DNA from: an uncultured Clostridia bacterium
GTDB taxonomy: Bacteria > Bacillota_A > Clostridia > TANB77 > CAG-508
NCBI GenBank assembly: GCA_947625985.1
Contig: CANQQF010000029.1
Location: 1 to 15,528, forward strand
Reading direction: 5' to 3'
DNA length: 15,528 nt
Shown here: one piece after another, positions 1-6,735 of the stretch
How positions within the stretch are numbered: the stretch's first letter is position 1
How the letters are laid out: each line of letters begins with the position of its first letter
The notes under the pieces: model-generated
What the model was told of the DNA's origin: nothing
What the model saw: the letters and a program-made list of their open reading frames with translations, nothing else
Database searches by the model: none
Program-made: the position numbers and the translations under genes

Positions 1-32
1 CTTGCGGTTTTGGAATAACTTTAAAACGATAA

Positions 33-72
33 AGAGTCAAAGTCTGGTGCCTTACCGCTTGGCTACAGCCCA
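33..72 (-). pseudogene. Truncated tRNA-Gln(TTG), 5' half only
   Basis: Read on the minus strand from 72, the sequence gives a tRNA-Gln 5' half: acceptor strand TGGGCTG, D arm with AGCC-AAGCGGTAA-GGC, anticodon 5' stem CCAGA, and loop CTTTGAC with anticodon TTG. The 3' stem should read TCTGG, but only TCT is present. After that (32 down to 1) there is no T arm with TTCGAAT and no CAGCCCA to close the acceptor stem, although enough length remains for a whole tRNA. The family assignment rests on comparison from memory with Bacillota tRNA-Gln genes. It could be the remnant of a gene cut by recombination or insertion, or a gene split by an element that continues past the window edge. Confidence 0.72.
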
Positions 73-79
73 ATATAAA
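57..79 (-). repeat. 23-bp direct repeat, copy A (tRNA-Gln 5' end plus leader)
   Basis: Positions 57-79 and 140-162 are identical over 23 bases, 83 bp apart. On the minus strand each copy contains six or seven A/T leader bases, then the first 16 bases of tRNA-Gln. Copy A continues into the truncated tRNA-Gln. Confidence 0.9.
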
Positions 80-139
80 ATTAGGTATTAGTTTTCGCAT
101 ACTGACGTTGTAACTCACTTCGTTCGAACAACCTCAGCA

Positions 140-162
140 GCTTGGCTACAGCCCAATATAAA
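140..162 (-). repeat. 23-bp direct repeat, copy B (tRNA-Gln 5' fragment)
   Basis: This second copy carries only tRNA-Gln bases 1-16 (155 down to 140). It then runs into 60 bp of non-tRNA sequence that holds the 8-bp palindrome GTTCGAAC and a GTTGT/ACAAC stem (about 109-131). It lies between tRNA-His and the longer tRNA-Gln remnant, so it looks like a duplicated tRNA start, either from a decayed tandem tRNA gene or left behind by a recombination event. Confidence 0.85.
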
Positions 163-200
163 TTTATCTAAGTCCACATCATCATAGTATAAATAAAATA

Positions 201-278
201 TGGGGTGGAAGATGGGACTCGAACCCACGGTCTCCAGTGCCACAAACTGGCGCGTTAACCAACTACGCTACATCCACC
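201..278 (-). tRNA. tRNA-His (anticodon GTG)
   Basis: The minus strand folds as a complete cloverleaf. The anticodon loop TTGTGGC (245 down to 239) is closed by CCAGT/ACTGG and has anticodon GTG (243-241). The T loop is TTCGAGT, and 3' CCA is encoded (203-201). The diagnostic histidine feature is present: an extra G at -1 (278) that pairs with discriminator C73 (204), the identity element read by HisRS. The acceptor stem has one T-T mismatch at pair 6-67. It is preceded by a strong promoter and followed by tRNA-Gln fragments. I see no clear terminator after it. Confidence 0.95.
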
Positions 279-311
279 ATATTTTGTAGCCCTAGTGTGA
301 GCACATTTAAT

Positions 312-341
312 ATTTTACCTTATTTTTACCCTATTTGTCAA
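312..341 (-). promoter_or_regulatory. Sigma-A promoter of tRNA-His
   Basis: On the minus strand there is a perfect -35 TTGACA (341-336), an 18-bp spacer and -10 TAAAAT (317-312). The predicted start, near 305, lies about 27 bases before the mature 5' end of tRNA-His. The strength fits a stable-RNA promoter. Confidence 0.75.
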
Positions 342-390
342 CTATTTTTTCATAATTTGTAAAATTTATTCGTTCAATTGTTTAATATAA

Positions 391-422
391 ATATAAGACC
401 ACAAATTAATGTAGCCTTATAT
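391..422 (-). terminator. Stem-loop after the PPIase gene
   Basis: Arms at 422-410 and 403-391 pair over 13 positions (two are G-T wobbles) around a 6-base loop. The hairpin lies 22 bases past the PPIase stop. The following minus-strand bases (TTATATT) are a weak U-tract, so this is a moderate terminator for the radA-disA-PPIase transcript. The remaining gap down to the tRNA promoter holds nothing else I can support. Confidence 0.55.
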
Positions 423-443
423 CTTACTTTTTTTATTTCTAAT

Positions 444-1259
444 TTATTGTTCTAAACTTGATGGATCTATTCCATATTGTTCATACAACCAACTTAAATA
501 ATTAAATGGTTCGCTTGTTTGTGGTAACCCATAATCATATCCAAATGTATCTACTGTCATTGATTTTATTTTTGGCGGATTTACAGGTACACTAACTTCT
601 GAATCAGCTGCACTTGTAGCTTCACTCTCTGAATCTTTTTCTTTAGCTTTTACTTCTACCTCTGCAATTTTCTTTACGACATCCATTCCTTCTGTAACTT
701 TTCCAAATGGTGCATAATATCCTTGTAAGCTTGTATTATCATTTGTTGTCATTATAAAGAATTGAGATCCTTCTGAATTATAAGACTCTTCAGCTAATTC
801 AGAAGAATATGCCGTAAAATCAGATCTAGCCATTGCTACTACACCTTCTTCAAACTTTATTTTGTTTTCTACCCCATTTGCTATAAACTCACCTTTTATT
901 GCATATTCTTTATCTTCTTCTCCTTCAGCTAAATCACGAAGATCTGATAATTTTGGTGATCCTGAACCATCTCCATTTTTATCTCCACCTTGAATCATAA
1001 AATCTTTAAGTATTCTGTGGAATGTTAAATCATTATAAAATCCTCTATTGATTAATGTTACAAAATTTGCTACCGTATCTGGTGCTTGCTCTGGATATAA
1101 CTCCATTTTTACTGTACCAAAGTTTTCAACTTCCATCGTTACTATTGGATTTTTTACTTCCATTGTTGCTTTTTTATAATATCCATATCCTACAAAACAT
1201 AGTCCAACTATTACTAATAATAAAATAAGTACTGTTATAATTGTTCCAATTTTTTTCAT
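444..1259 (-). CDS. Membrane-anchored cyclophilin-type peptidyl-prolyl isomerase
   Basis: Catalyses cis-trans isomerisation of Xaa-Pro bonds, here outside the membrane. Residues 4-28 form one hydrophobic N-terminal segment with no lipobox, so it is probably a signal anchor rather than a lipoprotein. The cyclophilin domain covers about 38-205, with the catalytic block FHRI (80-83) and FMIQGGD (87-93) and the SQFFI block (165-169). A Ser/Glu-rich linker (about 205-228) leads to a C-terminal tail of about 40 residues outside the usual domain. I prefer the ATG at 1259 (271 aa). The in-frame ATG at 1280 has no ribosome binding site of its own, and the AAAGGAAG within its first codons sits correctly for 1259. 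It is the last gene of the radA-disA operon, 28 bases after disA. Its substrate is unknown. Confidence 0.93.
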   Translation of the reverse strand: MKKIGTIITVLILLLVIVGLCFVGYGYYKKATMEVKNPIVTMEVENFGTVKMELYPEQAPDTVANFVTLINRGFYNDLTFHRILKDFMIQGGDKNGDGSGSPKLSDLRDLAEGEEDKEYAIKGEFIANGVENKIKFEEGVVAMARSDFTAYSSELAEESYNSEGSQFFIMTTNDNTSLQGYYAPFGKVTEGMDVVKKIAEVEVKAKEKDSESEATSAADSEVSVPVNPPKIKSMTVDTFGYDYGLPQTSEPFNYLSWLYEQYGIDPSSLEQ

Positions 1260-1287
1260 TTTTTTCTTTCTTCCTTTCATTTATATT

Positions 1288-2370
1288 TTAATCTATTAAG
1301 TTATCAAATACAAATTGTTCTTGCATTCTTCTTAATGATTGTTTAATTGTTTTAGCTCTAATCTCTCCTATACCATCAACTTCATCCAAACTTTTTACAT
1401 CTGCTGCTAATATATGTTGGAAAGATTTAAAGCTTTTAACCAAATTTTCTACTATATTGCTTGGCATTCGAGGTATTTTATTTAAGATTCTATATCCTCT
1501 AGTATATACTGCAACTTCGTCATAATCATCAAATATTTCATATCCTAAAATTTTTGCTATGTTGTTTTCTTTTGATATTTCTTCATATCGTAATTGTGAT
1601 AATTGTTTTTTCACTTTTTGTAAAGCATTTTTATTTCTCTTTGTTATTAAATAATCTTTTACTATCAGTTCTTCTTCTTTTTCTAATCCACCTATTAACT
1701 CTTTTAGTTGCATCCTTACAAGTCTTCCGTCTTCACCTAATTCATTTATTTTTGATTGTATTTCTTCTACAATTCTAATGACCATTTCAGCTCTTTGAAT
1801 AGCAGTTATGACATTTTCTAATGTTACTATATCATTAAATTCATATTCATTCAAGATGCTAAGCTTACTATCAAAAACTTTTTTATATCTTTCAAGTGTT
1901 TGAATCGCTTGATTCGCTTTATTTAGTACTGTATCTGTATTTTCTAATACATAACGATTATTTCCTTTAAAAACTGTAATTATATTTCTTCTTTGTGAAA
2001 TACTTATTACCAACTCTCCTGTTTGTTTAGCAGTTCTTTCTGCTGTTCTATGTCTAGTACCTGTTTCTGTTGTTGTAATTTCAGGAGATGGTATTAGTTG
2101 TGCATTTGCATATAGTATCTTCTTTAAATCACCACTTAATACAATTGCTCCATCCATTTTAGCTAATTCATATAATTTCGCTGAAGAATAATCTTCATTT
2201 ATAAAAAATCCTCCATCTACAACTTCTTTTATAGATTCATTATTCTTCGATATTAATAATAATGCTCCTGTTCTTGCTTTCAATATATTTTCAAGTCCAT
2301 CACGTATTGGGGTTCCTGGCGCAATTAACTTTAATATTTTAGTTAAATTATTTGCTTCTTTTTTATTCAT
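1288..2370 (-). CDS. disA: DNA integrity scanning diadenylate cyclase DisA
   Basis: Makes cyclic di-AMP from two ATP and couples the activity to scanning of DNA for branched structures. The N-terminal DAC domain carries the two signature motifs: DGA at 73-75 and RHRTAER at 106-112. A helical linker follows, then a C-terminal helix-hairpin-helix DNA-binding domain with VDGIGEIRAKTI near 336-347. At 360 aa it matches the length of the Bacillus protein and is colinear with it throughout. I use the ATG at 2370. The in-frame GTG at 2379 lies inside the strong site AAGGGGTGA, which is well spaced for 2370. The radA stop is 12 bases upstream, so the two are co-transcribed. RadA is known to bind DisA and restrain c-di-AMP synthesis, which fits the pairing. 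Confidence 0.97.
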   Translation of the reverse strand: MNKKEANNLTKILKLIAPGTPIRDGLENILKARTGALLLISKNNESIKEVVDGGFFINEDYSSAKLYELAKMDGAIVLSGDLKKILYANAQLIPSPEITTTETGTRHRTAERTAKQTGELVISISQRRNIITVFKGNNRYVLENTDTVLNKANQAIQTLERYKKVFDSKLSILNEYEFNDIVTLENVITAIQRAEMVIRIVEEIQSKINELGEDGRLVRMQLKELIGGLEKEEELIVKDYLITKRNKNALQKVKKQLSQLRYEEISKENNIAKILGYEIFDDYDEVAVYTRGYRILNKIPRMPSNIVENLVKSFKSFQHILAADVKSLDEVDGIGEIRAKTIKQSLRRMQEQFVFDNLID

Positions 2371-2382
2371 ATTATTCACCCC

Positions 2383-3747
2383 TTACTTGATACCTATACT
2401 TTTTAATGCTTCATTTATATTCCTGACGCCTATTATATCTAATTTATACTTTTCTTTCAAGAGTTTTTTATTACTTTCTGGAATAATACAAATTTTAAAT
2501 CCCAATTTTTCTGCTTCTTTTAGCCTTTTTTCTATCATATTAATTCTTCTAACTTCTCCTGTTAGCCCCACTTCTCCTATTATTACCATTTCTTTTGGAA
2601 TTGGAATATTTTTAAAAATTGAAGCTGTAACTGCAATTATTCCTAAGTCTATTGATGGTTCACTTATACGCATACCTCCAACCACATTTACATAAACATC
2701 TTGTCCCCCAAGTAGTAGACCTGTCTTTTTTTCCAATACTGCTATTAATAATGCTAGTCTATTATAATCTATACCATTCGCTGTTCTTTTTGGTATTCCA
2801 TAGATACTTTGTGTTGTTAATGCTTGTAGCTCTATAAGTACTGGTCTTGTTCCTTCAATGCAAGATATTATACATGAACCTGCTGGATTCCCCTCTCTTT
2901 CAGATATTAATACATCTGATGGATTTGTTATTTCACACATTCCTTTATCTTTCATCTCAAACATACCGATTTCATTAGTAGATCCAAATCTATTCTTTAT
3001 CCCACGTAATATTCTATATGAAAAATATCTTTCACCTTCTATATATAAAACTGTATCTACCATATGTTCTAAAACTCTTGGTCCTGCTATATTTCCATCT
3101 TTTGTAACATGTCCAATTAATATTGTTGTAATTTTTCTTGCTTTACATATTCTCATTATTTGTGAAGTTATCTCTCTAACTTGACTTACACTTCCTATTG
3201 CCGCTGTTAATTCATCTGAATACATTGTTTGAACTGAATCTATAATTACTAATTTAGGATTTAATTCTATTATTGCATTATCTACTACCTCTATATTTGT
3301 TTCACCTAAAAACATTATATTTTCATTTCGGATTCCTAATCTATCAGCTCTGAGCTTAATTTGCTCTGCTGACTCTTCTCCAGAAACATAAAGAACTGCT
3401 CCATCTCCTCTTACTTTGTTACACAATTGAAGTATTAGTGTTGATTTTCCAATTCCAGGTTCTCCTCCTAGAAGAATTAATGAACCTTTTACTAATCCTC
3501 CTCCTAATACTCTATCTAGTTCTTCAAATCCTGTAGATACTCTAATTTCTTCTTCTGAGTCATATGTATTTAATTTTTTTGGTTTATTTGTTTCTGTATT
3601 TCCTGTGAGTGCTTTTTTTCCTTTTGATTCTATAAGTTTTTGTTCGTAAAAAGTATTCCAACTATTACATGCCGGACATTTTCCTAACCATTTCGAAGAC
3701 TCATTTCCACATTCACTACATACAAATATTGTTTTTGTTTTTGACAT
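2383..3747 (-). CDS. radA: DNA repair ATPase RadA
   Basis: RecA-like branch-migration helicase acting on recombination intermediates. In order it has: an N-terminal C4 zinc finger (Cys 10, 13, 24, 27), a RecA core with Walker A GGEPGIGKST (94-103) and Walker B LVIIDS (166-171), the RadA-specific KNRFG motif (251-255), and a C-terminal Lon-protease-like domain (about 280-454) used for assembly rather than proteolysis. It is 454 aa, the usual size. The start is the ATG at 3747, preceded by AAAAGGAG at ideal spacing. The longer reading frame beginning at a GTG (3768) would include the ribosome binding site. First gene of the operon with disA. A terminator hairpin ends only about 20 bases upstream, so its promoter must overlap that structure or it depends on read-through. 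Confidence 0.97.
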   Translation of the reverse strand: MSKTKTIFVCSECGNESSKWLGKCPACNSWNTFYEQKLIESKGKKALTGNTETNKPKKLNTYDSEEEIRVSTGFEELDRVLGGGLVKGSLILLGGEPGIGKSTLILQLCNKVRGDGAVLYVSGEESAEQIKLRADRLGIRNENIMFLGETNIEVVDNAIIELNPKLVIIDSVQTMYSDELTAAIGSVSQVREITSQIMRICKARKITTILIGHVTKDGNIAGPRVLEHMVDTVLYIEGERYFSYRILRGIKNRFGSTNEIGMFEMKDKGMCEITNPSDVLISEREGNPAGSCIISCIEGTRPVLIELQALTTQSIYGIPKRTANGIDYNRLALLIAVLEKKTGLLLGGQDVYVNVVGGMRISEPSIDLGIIAVTASIFKNIPIPKEMVIIGEVGLTGEVRRINMIEKRLKEAEKLGFKICIIPESNKKLLKEKYKLDIIGVRNINEALKSIGIK

Positions 3748-3760
3748 ATTTTCTCCTTTT

Positions 3761-3780
3761 CTTACCACAAAAAAAGTATA
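3761..3780 (-). promoter_or_regulatory. Candidate extended -10 promoter of radA inside the terminator arm
   Basis: On the minus strand the distal arm of the hairpin reads TGCTATACT, which matches the extended -10 form TGnTATAAT at five of six -10 bases. The hexamer 17 bases further up (TAGCAA) is a poor -35, as is common with extended -10 promoters. The start would fall in the U-tract, giving a leader of about 20 bases. No better promoter is visible between the upstream gene and radA. Confidence 0.35.
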
Positions 3781-3810
3781 GCATAAACTTCTTTGTTTTG
3801 CTATACTTTT
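3769..3810 (-). terminator. Rho-independent terminator of the repeat-protein gene
   Basis: A perfect 12-bp stem (3810-3799 with 3783-3772) surrounds a loop that can add four more pairs. On the minus strand it is followed by a run of at least seven T. It lies 28 bases past the stop of the upstream gene and directly before radA. Confidence 0.85.
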
Positions 3811-3837
3811 ATAAATTTTTCTTTTTATATAGTATAT

Positions 3838-4215
3838 TTAATTATTTTTTTTACCTTTGAAAAAGTTAGTTATTCTTTTCCAGCTAACTTCTTGATGTAA
3901 AAATTCATTTATTTCATCTTCTACTTTTTGTTGATATGGAGTTAATTCAACTTTTATCACTTTACCCCAATCTATATCTTGTAACCAAAAAGCTTTGAAT
4001 TTGGCCCAAAAACCTCTTTTTGTAGGTAAATTATTTTCATTAATTCCTTGTCCAATTTGAGCTTCAGATTTTACAGGTTCAGTTTCTCCATCGAAGCCAA
4101 CTCCACCAAAAACTCCTGTGCCTCCAGTAATATTTTCTGCATTTTCTTGTTGTTCTCCTAGCTCAACTCCTCCAAAAACTCCTGTTACTTTATTTTCTTC
4201 ACCTAAATCGGCCAT
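3838..4215 (-). CDS. Unrecognised small protein with two pairs of internal repeats
   Basis: I do not recognise this family. The protein (125 aa from the second ATG) is soluble-looking, with no signal peptide or membrane helix. The N-terminal half is acidic and Gly-rich and carries TGVFGGV twice (11-17 and 33-39), each followed by a short stretch and then GE. The C-terminal half is aromatic and basic and carries a second repeat pair: FWLQDIDWGKV (76-86) and FLHQEVSWKRI (105-115), pattern Fxx-Q-[DE]-[IV]-x-W-x-[KR]-[VI]. The tail is Lys-rich. The ribosome binding site AAAGGAGG suits the ATG at 4215 better than the one at 4218. It has its own sigma-A promoter with WalR-like boxes upstream and ends at a strong terminator. 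The layout suggests a scaffold or adaptor with short binding motifs, possibly in cell-envelope biology, but that is inference from regulation only. Confidence 0.8.
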   Translation of the reverse strand: MADLGEENKVTGVFGGVELGEQQENAENITGGTGVFGGVGFDGETEPVKSEAQIGQGINENNLPTKRGFWAKFKAFWLQDIDWGKVIKVELTPYQQKVEDEINEFLHQEVSWKRITNFFKGKKNN

Positions 4216-4251
4216 CATTCTTCCTCCTTTGTGTTATTACTACTTATATTG

Positions 4252-4280
4252 TTTATACTATAAAAAAATTTATAAATCAA
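4252..4280 (-). promoter_or_regulatory. Sigma-A promoter of the repeat-protein gene
   Basis: On the minus strand: -35 TTGATT (4280-4275), exactly 17 bp, -10 TATAAA (4257-4252). The predicted start, near 4245, gives a leader of about 30 bases that includes the AAAGGAGG ribosome binding site. Confidence 0.75.
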
Positions 4281-4289
4281 GTGTTTTTG

Positions 4290-4339
4290 GTTGCTTTTTC
4301 ATTACTTTTTAGTTACATATTTGTTACACTTTCATTACA
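4290..4339 (-). promoter_or_regulatory. Tandem WalR-like box array upstream of the repeat-protein promoter
   Basis: On the minus strand, perfect TGTWAH half-sites occur at 4339-4334 (TGTAAT), 4328-4323 (TGTAAC) and 4317-4312 (TGTAAC), an exact 11-bp period. In phase with them are weaker matches at 4306-4301 (AGTAAT) and 4295-4290 (AGCAAC). The known WalR/YycF consensus is TGTWAH-N5-TGTWAH. The array ends 10 bp above the -35, an activator position, and overlaps the mtaB stop codon. Binding by WalR is inferred. Confidence 0.6.
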
Positions 4340-5643
4340 GTACCTTCTAAATATTCTTGCATTGCTCGTTTTCCCTCTATAGTAATTATTTTATTTTCTA
4401 TATTTGAATCAGATTTACATTCAACAAGTATATAATTATCTGTATGTCCTTTATAAACTCCTTCTTTCAGTTCCTCAATTAAAACACCTAATTGTTTTCC
4501 TACATATTGTTCATGATAATAACTCTGATTTTTATTTGAAAGTTCAATAAGAAGTTTACTTCTTTCTTCTTTAACCTTTCCATTTATTTGATTTTTCATA
4601 ACAGCTGCTTTTGTGCCTTTTCTAGGTGAATATTTAAAAACATGCATCTTATATAATTTTATTTCTTTTAGAAATTCATATGTTTGCTCAAATTCTTCAT
4701 CTGTCTCTTCAGGAAATCCAACTATTATGTCTGTTGTAATTAATACATCTTCATATGTATTTCTAATATTTTCGACTATTTTTCTAAATTGTTTAGTTGT
4801 ATATCTCCTATTCATTCTTCTTAATGTTTCATCACATCCACTTTGCAAAGATAAATGGAAATGGTGACATACTTTTTCTAATTTAGACAGCCTTTCTAAA
4901 AACATGTCATCTATTAATAATGGTTCTAAAGATCCTAATCTAATCCTTTTTAGTCCTTCAATCTTATTTATCTCTTCCAATAAATCAATTAATCGATATT
5001 CTTTTTTTAGTTTAAAATCTTTTCCATAAGAAGCTACATGTATTCCTGTTATAATAACTTCTTGTATTCCTTCTTCTACAATTTTTTTTATTTCTGATAA
5101 AATCCCCTCAGGTTTTCTACTTCTCACTCTTCCACGTGCATATGGAATGATACAATACGAACAAAAGCGGTCACATCCGTCTTGAACTTTTATGACTGCT
5201 CTTGTTTTTTCTGTATATGTAACTTCTCCAAAATCAATAAATTCTCTATCTTGCATAACATCTTCTACACTTGTTATTGTTTTTTGATCTTTTATGAATT
5301 CTTCCACATATTTTACTATATTTGCTTTTTCATTATTTCCTAATACTAAATCAATTTCAGGCATTTTCTCTAAATCATCTTTAGCAACTTGAACATAACA
5401 TCCACACGCAATTATAATAGCTTCATTATTTAACTCTTTTACTCTCCTTAACATTTGCCTTGATTTCCTATCAGACATATTAGTGACTGTACATGTGTTT
5501 ATTATATATATATCAGCTTTTTGATGATATTCTACTATTTTATATCCTGCTTTTTCAAAATCTTGTGCCATACCATTGGTTTCATATTGGTTGACTTTAC
5601 ATCCTAATGTGATAAAAGCCACTCTTTTGATTTCTTTATCCAT
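4324..5643 (-). CDS. mtaB: tRNA t6A37 methylthiotransferase MtaB
   Basis: Radical-SAM enzyme that adds a methylthio group to t6A at position 37 of ANN-decoding tRNAs (notably tRNA-Lys), giving ms2t6A. The N-terminal domain holds the auxiliary-cluster cysteines in LGCKVNQYE (C15), NTCTVT (C51) and CGCYVQ (C82). The radical-SAM motif CDRFCSYC (C157, C161, C164) follows. The C-terminal TRAM domain is about 375-439. The length, 439 aa, is normal for the family. The ATG lies 1 base after the mreB stop, with AAAAGGA inside the last mreB codons as ribosome binding site, so translation is probably coupled. The end of the gene overlaps an array of regulatory half-sites for the next gene. No terminator is seen after it, so some read-through is expected. 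Confidence 0.95.
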   Translation of the reverse strand: MDKEIKRVAFITLGCKVNQYETNGMAQDFEKAGYKIVEYHQKADIYIINTCTVTNMSDRKSRQMLRRVKELNNEAIIIACGCYVQVAKDDLEKMPEIDLVLGNNEKANIVKYVEEFIKDQKTITSVEDVMQDREFIDFGEVTYTEKTRAVIKVQDGCDRFCSYCIIPYARGRVRSRKPEGILSEIKKIVEEGIQEVIITGIHVASYGKDFKLKKEYRLIDLLEEINKIEGLKRIRLGSLEPLLIDDMFLERLSKLEKVCHHFHLSLQSGCDETLRRMNRRYTTKQFRKIVENIRNTYEDVLITTDIIVGFPEETDEEFEQTYEFLKEIKLYKMHVFKYSPRKGTKAAVMKNQINGKVKEERSKLLIELSNKNQSYYHEQYVGKQLGVLIEELKEGVYKGHTDNYILVECKSDSNIENKIITIEGKRAMQEYLEGTVMKV

Positions 5644-5644
5644 T

Positions 5645-6649
5645 TTATCCTTTTCCCTCTAATGCATCTAAGTTATCTAATGCTTTTCCTGTTCCTAATG
5701 CCACACATGAAACAGAATCTTGAGCAATCATAACATTGATACCAGTTTTTTCTTGAAGTAATTTATCTAATCCGTCTAATAAACATCCTCCACCTGTCAT
5801 ATAGATTCCTTTATCACTTATATCAGAAACAAGTTCAGGCGGTGTCCTTTCTAAAACTGAATGAACAGAATCTACAATCATCATTGCTGGCTCTATTAAT
5901 GCTTCTAACATTTCACTAGATTTAATAACTAAAGTTTTTGGAAGTCCGGACATTAAATCTCTTCCTCTAACATCCATCTCCATATCTTGTATTTTAGGAT
6001 AAACACAACCTATATTTAATTTTAAATCTTCTGCTGTCCTCTCTCCAATCATCATATTGTGCTTTTTCTTCATATATTTAACTATAGCTTCATCAAATTT
6101 ATCTCCTGCAACTTTCAATGAAGAACTAACTACAGATCCACCTAATGATATAACTGCTATATCTGTTGTTCCTCCACCAATATCTACTACCATATTTCCA
6201 CATGGTTTTGCTATATCTATTCCCGCACCTATGGCTGCTGCTATAGGTTCTTCTATAAGATATACTTTTCTAGCCCCTGCTTGTGAAGCTGCATCTATCA
6301 CTGCTTTTTTCTCAACTTCTGTAACTTGTGAAGGTATACATATCATAATTCTAGGTGCAAACAAAAACTTTCCACAAACTTTGTTTATGAAATGTTTTAG
6401 CATTTTTTCAGTAACAGTATAATCAGAAATAACTCCATCTCTAAGTGGTCTTGTTGCAACAATATTTCCTGGTGTTCTTCCTAGCATTCTTCTTGCTTCT
6501 CTTCCTACTGCTAGGACATTTCCAGTATTTTTGTCAACTGCCACAACTGATGGCTCTCTTAATACTATTCCTCTTCCTTTAACATAGGCTATTACTGTAG
6601 CTGTGCCTAAATCTATGCCTATATCTTGCCCAAAACCAAATTTAAACAT
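5645..6649 (-). CDS. mreB: Rod shape-determining actin homologue MreB/Mbl
   Basis: Bacterial actin that polymerises under the membrane and directs the elongation wall-synthesis complex. The actin-fold motifs are intact: phosphate-1 DLGTA (13-17), IEEPIAAAIG (132-141), phosphate-2 DIGGGTTD (156-163) and adenosine motif TGGG near 285. Several stretches (LAVG-EARRM-GRTPGN, MLKHFINK, RGRD-SGLP) look closer to Bacillus Mbl than to MreB, and it is not next to mreC/mreD, so an Mbl-like paralogue is likely. I use the ATG at 6649 (334 aa). The longer frame starts with TTG at 6667 and would include the ribosome binding site AAGGGG. It has a consensus promoter and four tandem WalR-like half-sites. First gene of an operon with mtaB. 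Confidence 0.95.
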   Translation of the reverse strand: MFKFGFGQDIGIDLGTATVIAYVKGRGIVLREPSVVAVDKNTGNVLAVGREARRMLGRTPGNIVATRPLRDGVISDYTVTEKMLKHFINKVCGKFLFAPRIMICIPSQVTEVEKKAVIDAASQAGARKVYLIEEPIAAAIGAGIDIAKPCGNMVVDIGGGTTDIAVISLGGSVVSSSLKVAGDKFDEAIVKYMKKKHNMMIGERTAEDLKLNIGCVYPKIQDMEMDVRGRDLMSGLPKTLVIKSSEMLEALIEPAMMIVDSVHSVLERTPPELVSDISDKGIYMTGGGCLLDGLDKLLQEKTGINVMIAQDSVSCVALGTGKALDNLDALEGKG

Positions 6650-6669
6650 GTCTCTCTTCCCCTTCAAAT

Positions 6670-6708
6670 ATTACACTTTTATTACAGTTTCTTTACAATT
6701 ATATTACA
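6670..6708 (-). promoter_or_regulatory. Four tandem WalR-like half-sites over the mreB start region
   Basis: On the minus strand TGTWAH occurs at 6708-6703 (TGTAAT), 6697-6692 (TGTAAA), 6686-6681 (TGTAAT) and 6675-6670 (TGTAAT). All four are perfect, each is separated by exactly 5 bases, and all point the same way. This is the WalR/YycF consensus repeated. The first half-site touches the -10 and the rest run past the predicted start toward the ribosome binding site, a position expected for repression. The regulator itself is inferred. Confidence 0.65.
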
Positions 6709-6726
6709 TTTTAATTGTTTTATCAA
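6698..6726 (-). promoter_or_regulatory. Sigma-A promoter of mreB-mtaB
   Basis: On the minus strand: -35 TTGATA (6726-6721), exactly 17 bp, -10 TATAAT (6703-6698). The predicted start is near 6691, with a leader of about 42 bases. It is back-to-back with the tsaE promoter, and the two -35 elements are about 10 bp apart. Confidence 0.85.
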
Positions 6727-6735
6727 TAGCTTTTA

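Noticed and set aside
1..72. tRNA-Gln interrupted by a group I intron in the anticodon arm
   Set aside because: The break lies in the 3' stem rather than at the known intron sites, and the 32 bases visible show no intron core elements. It cannot be fully excluded without sequence to the left.
1554..1778. Plus-strand open frame opposite disA, and similar hydrophobic frames opposite radA, mtaB and the permease
   Set aside because: They are Leu/Phe/His-rich translations of the antisense of well-supported genes in AT-rich DNA, without ribosome binding sites or recognisable domains.
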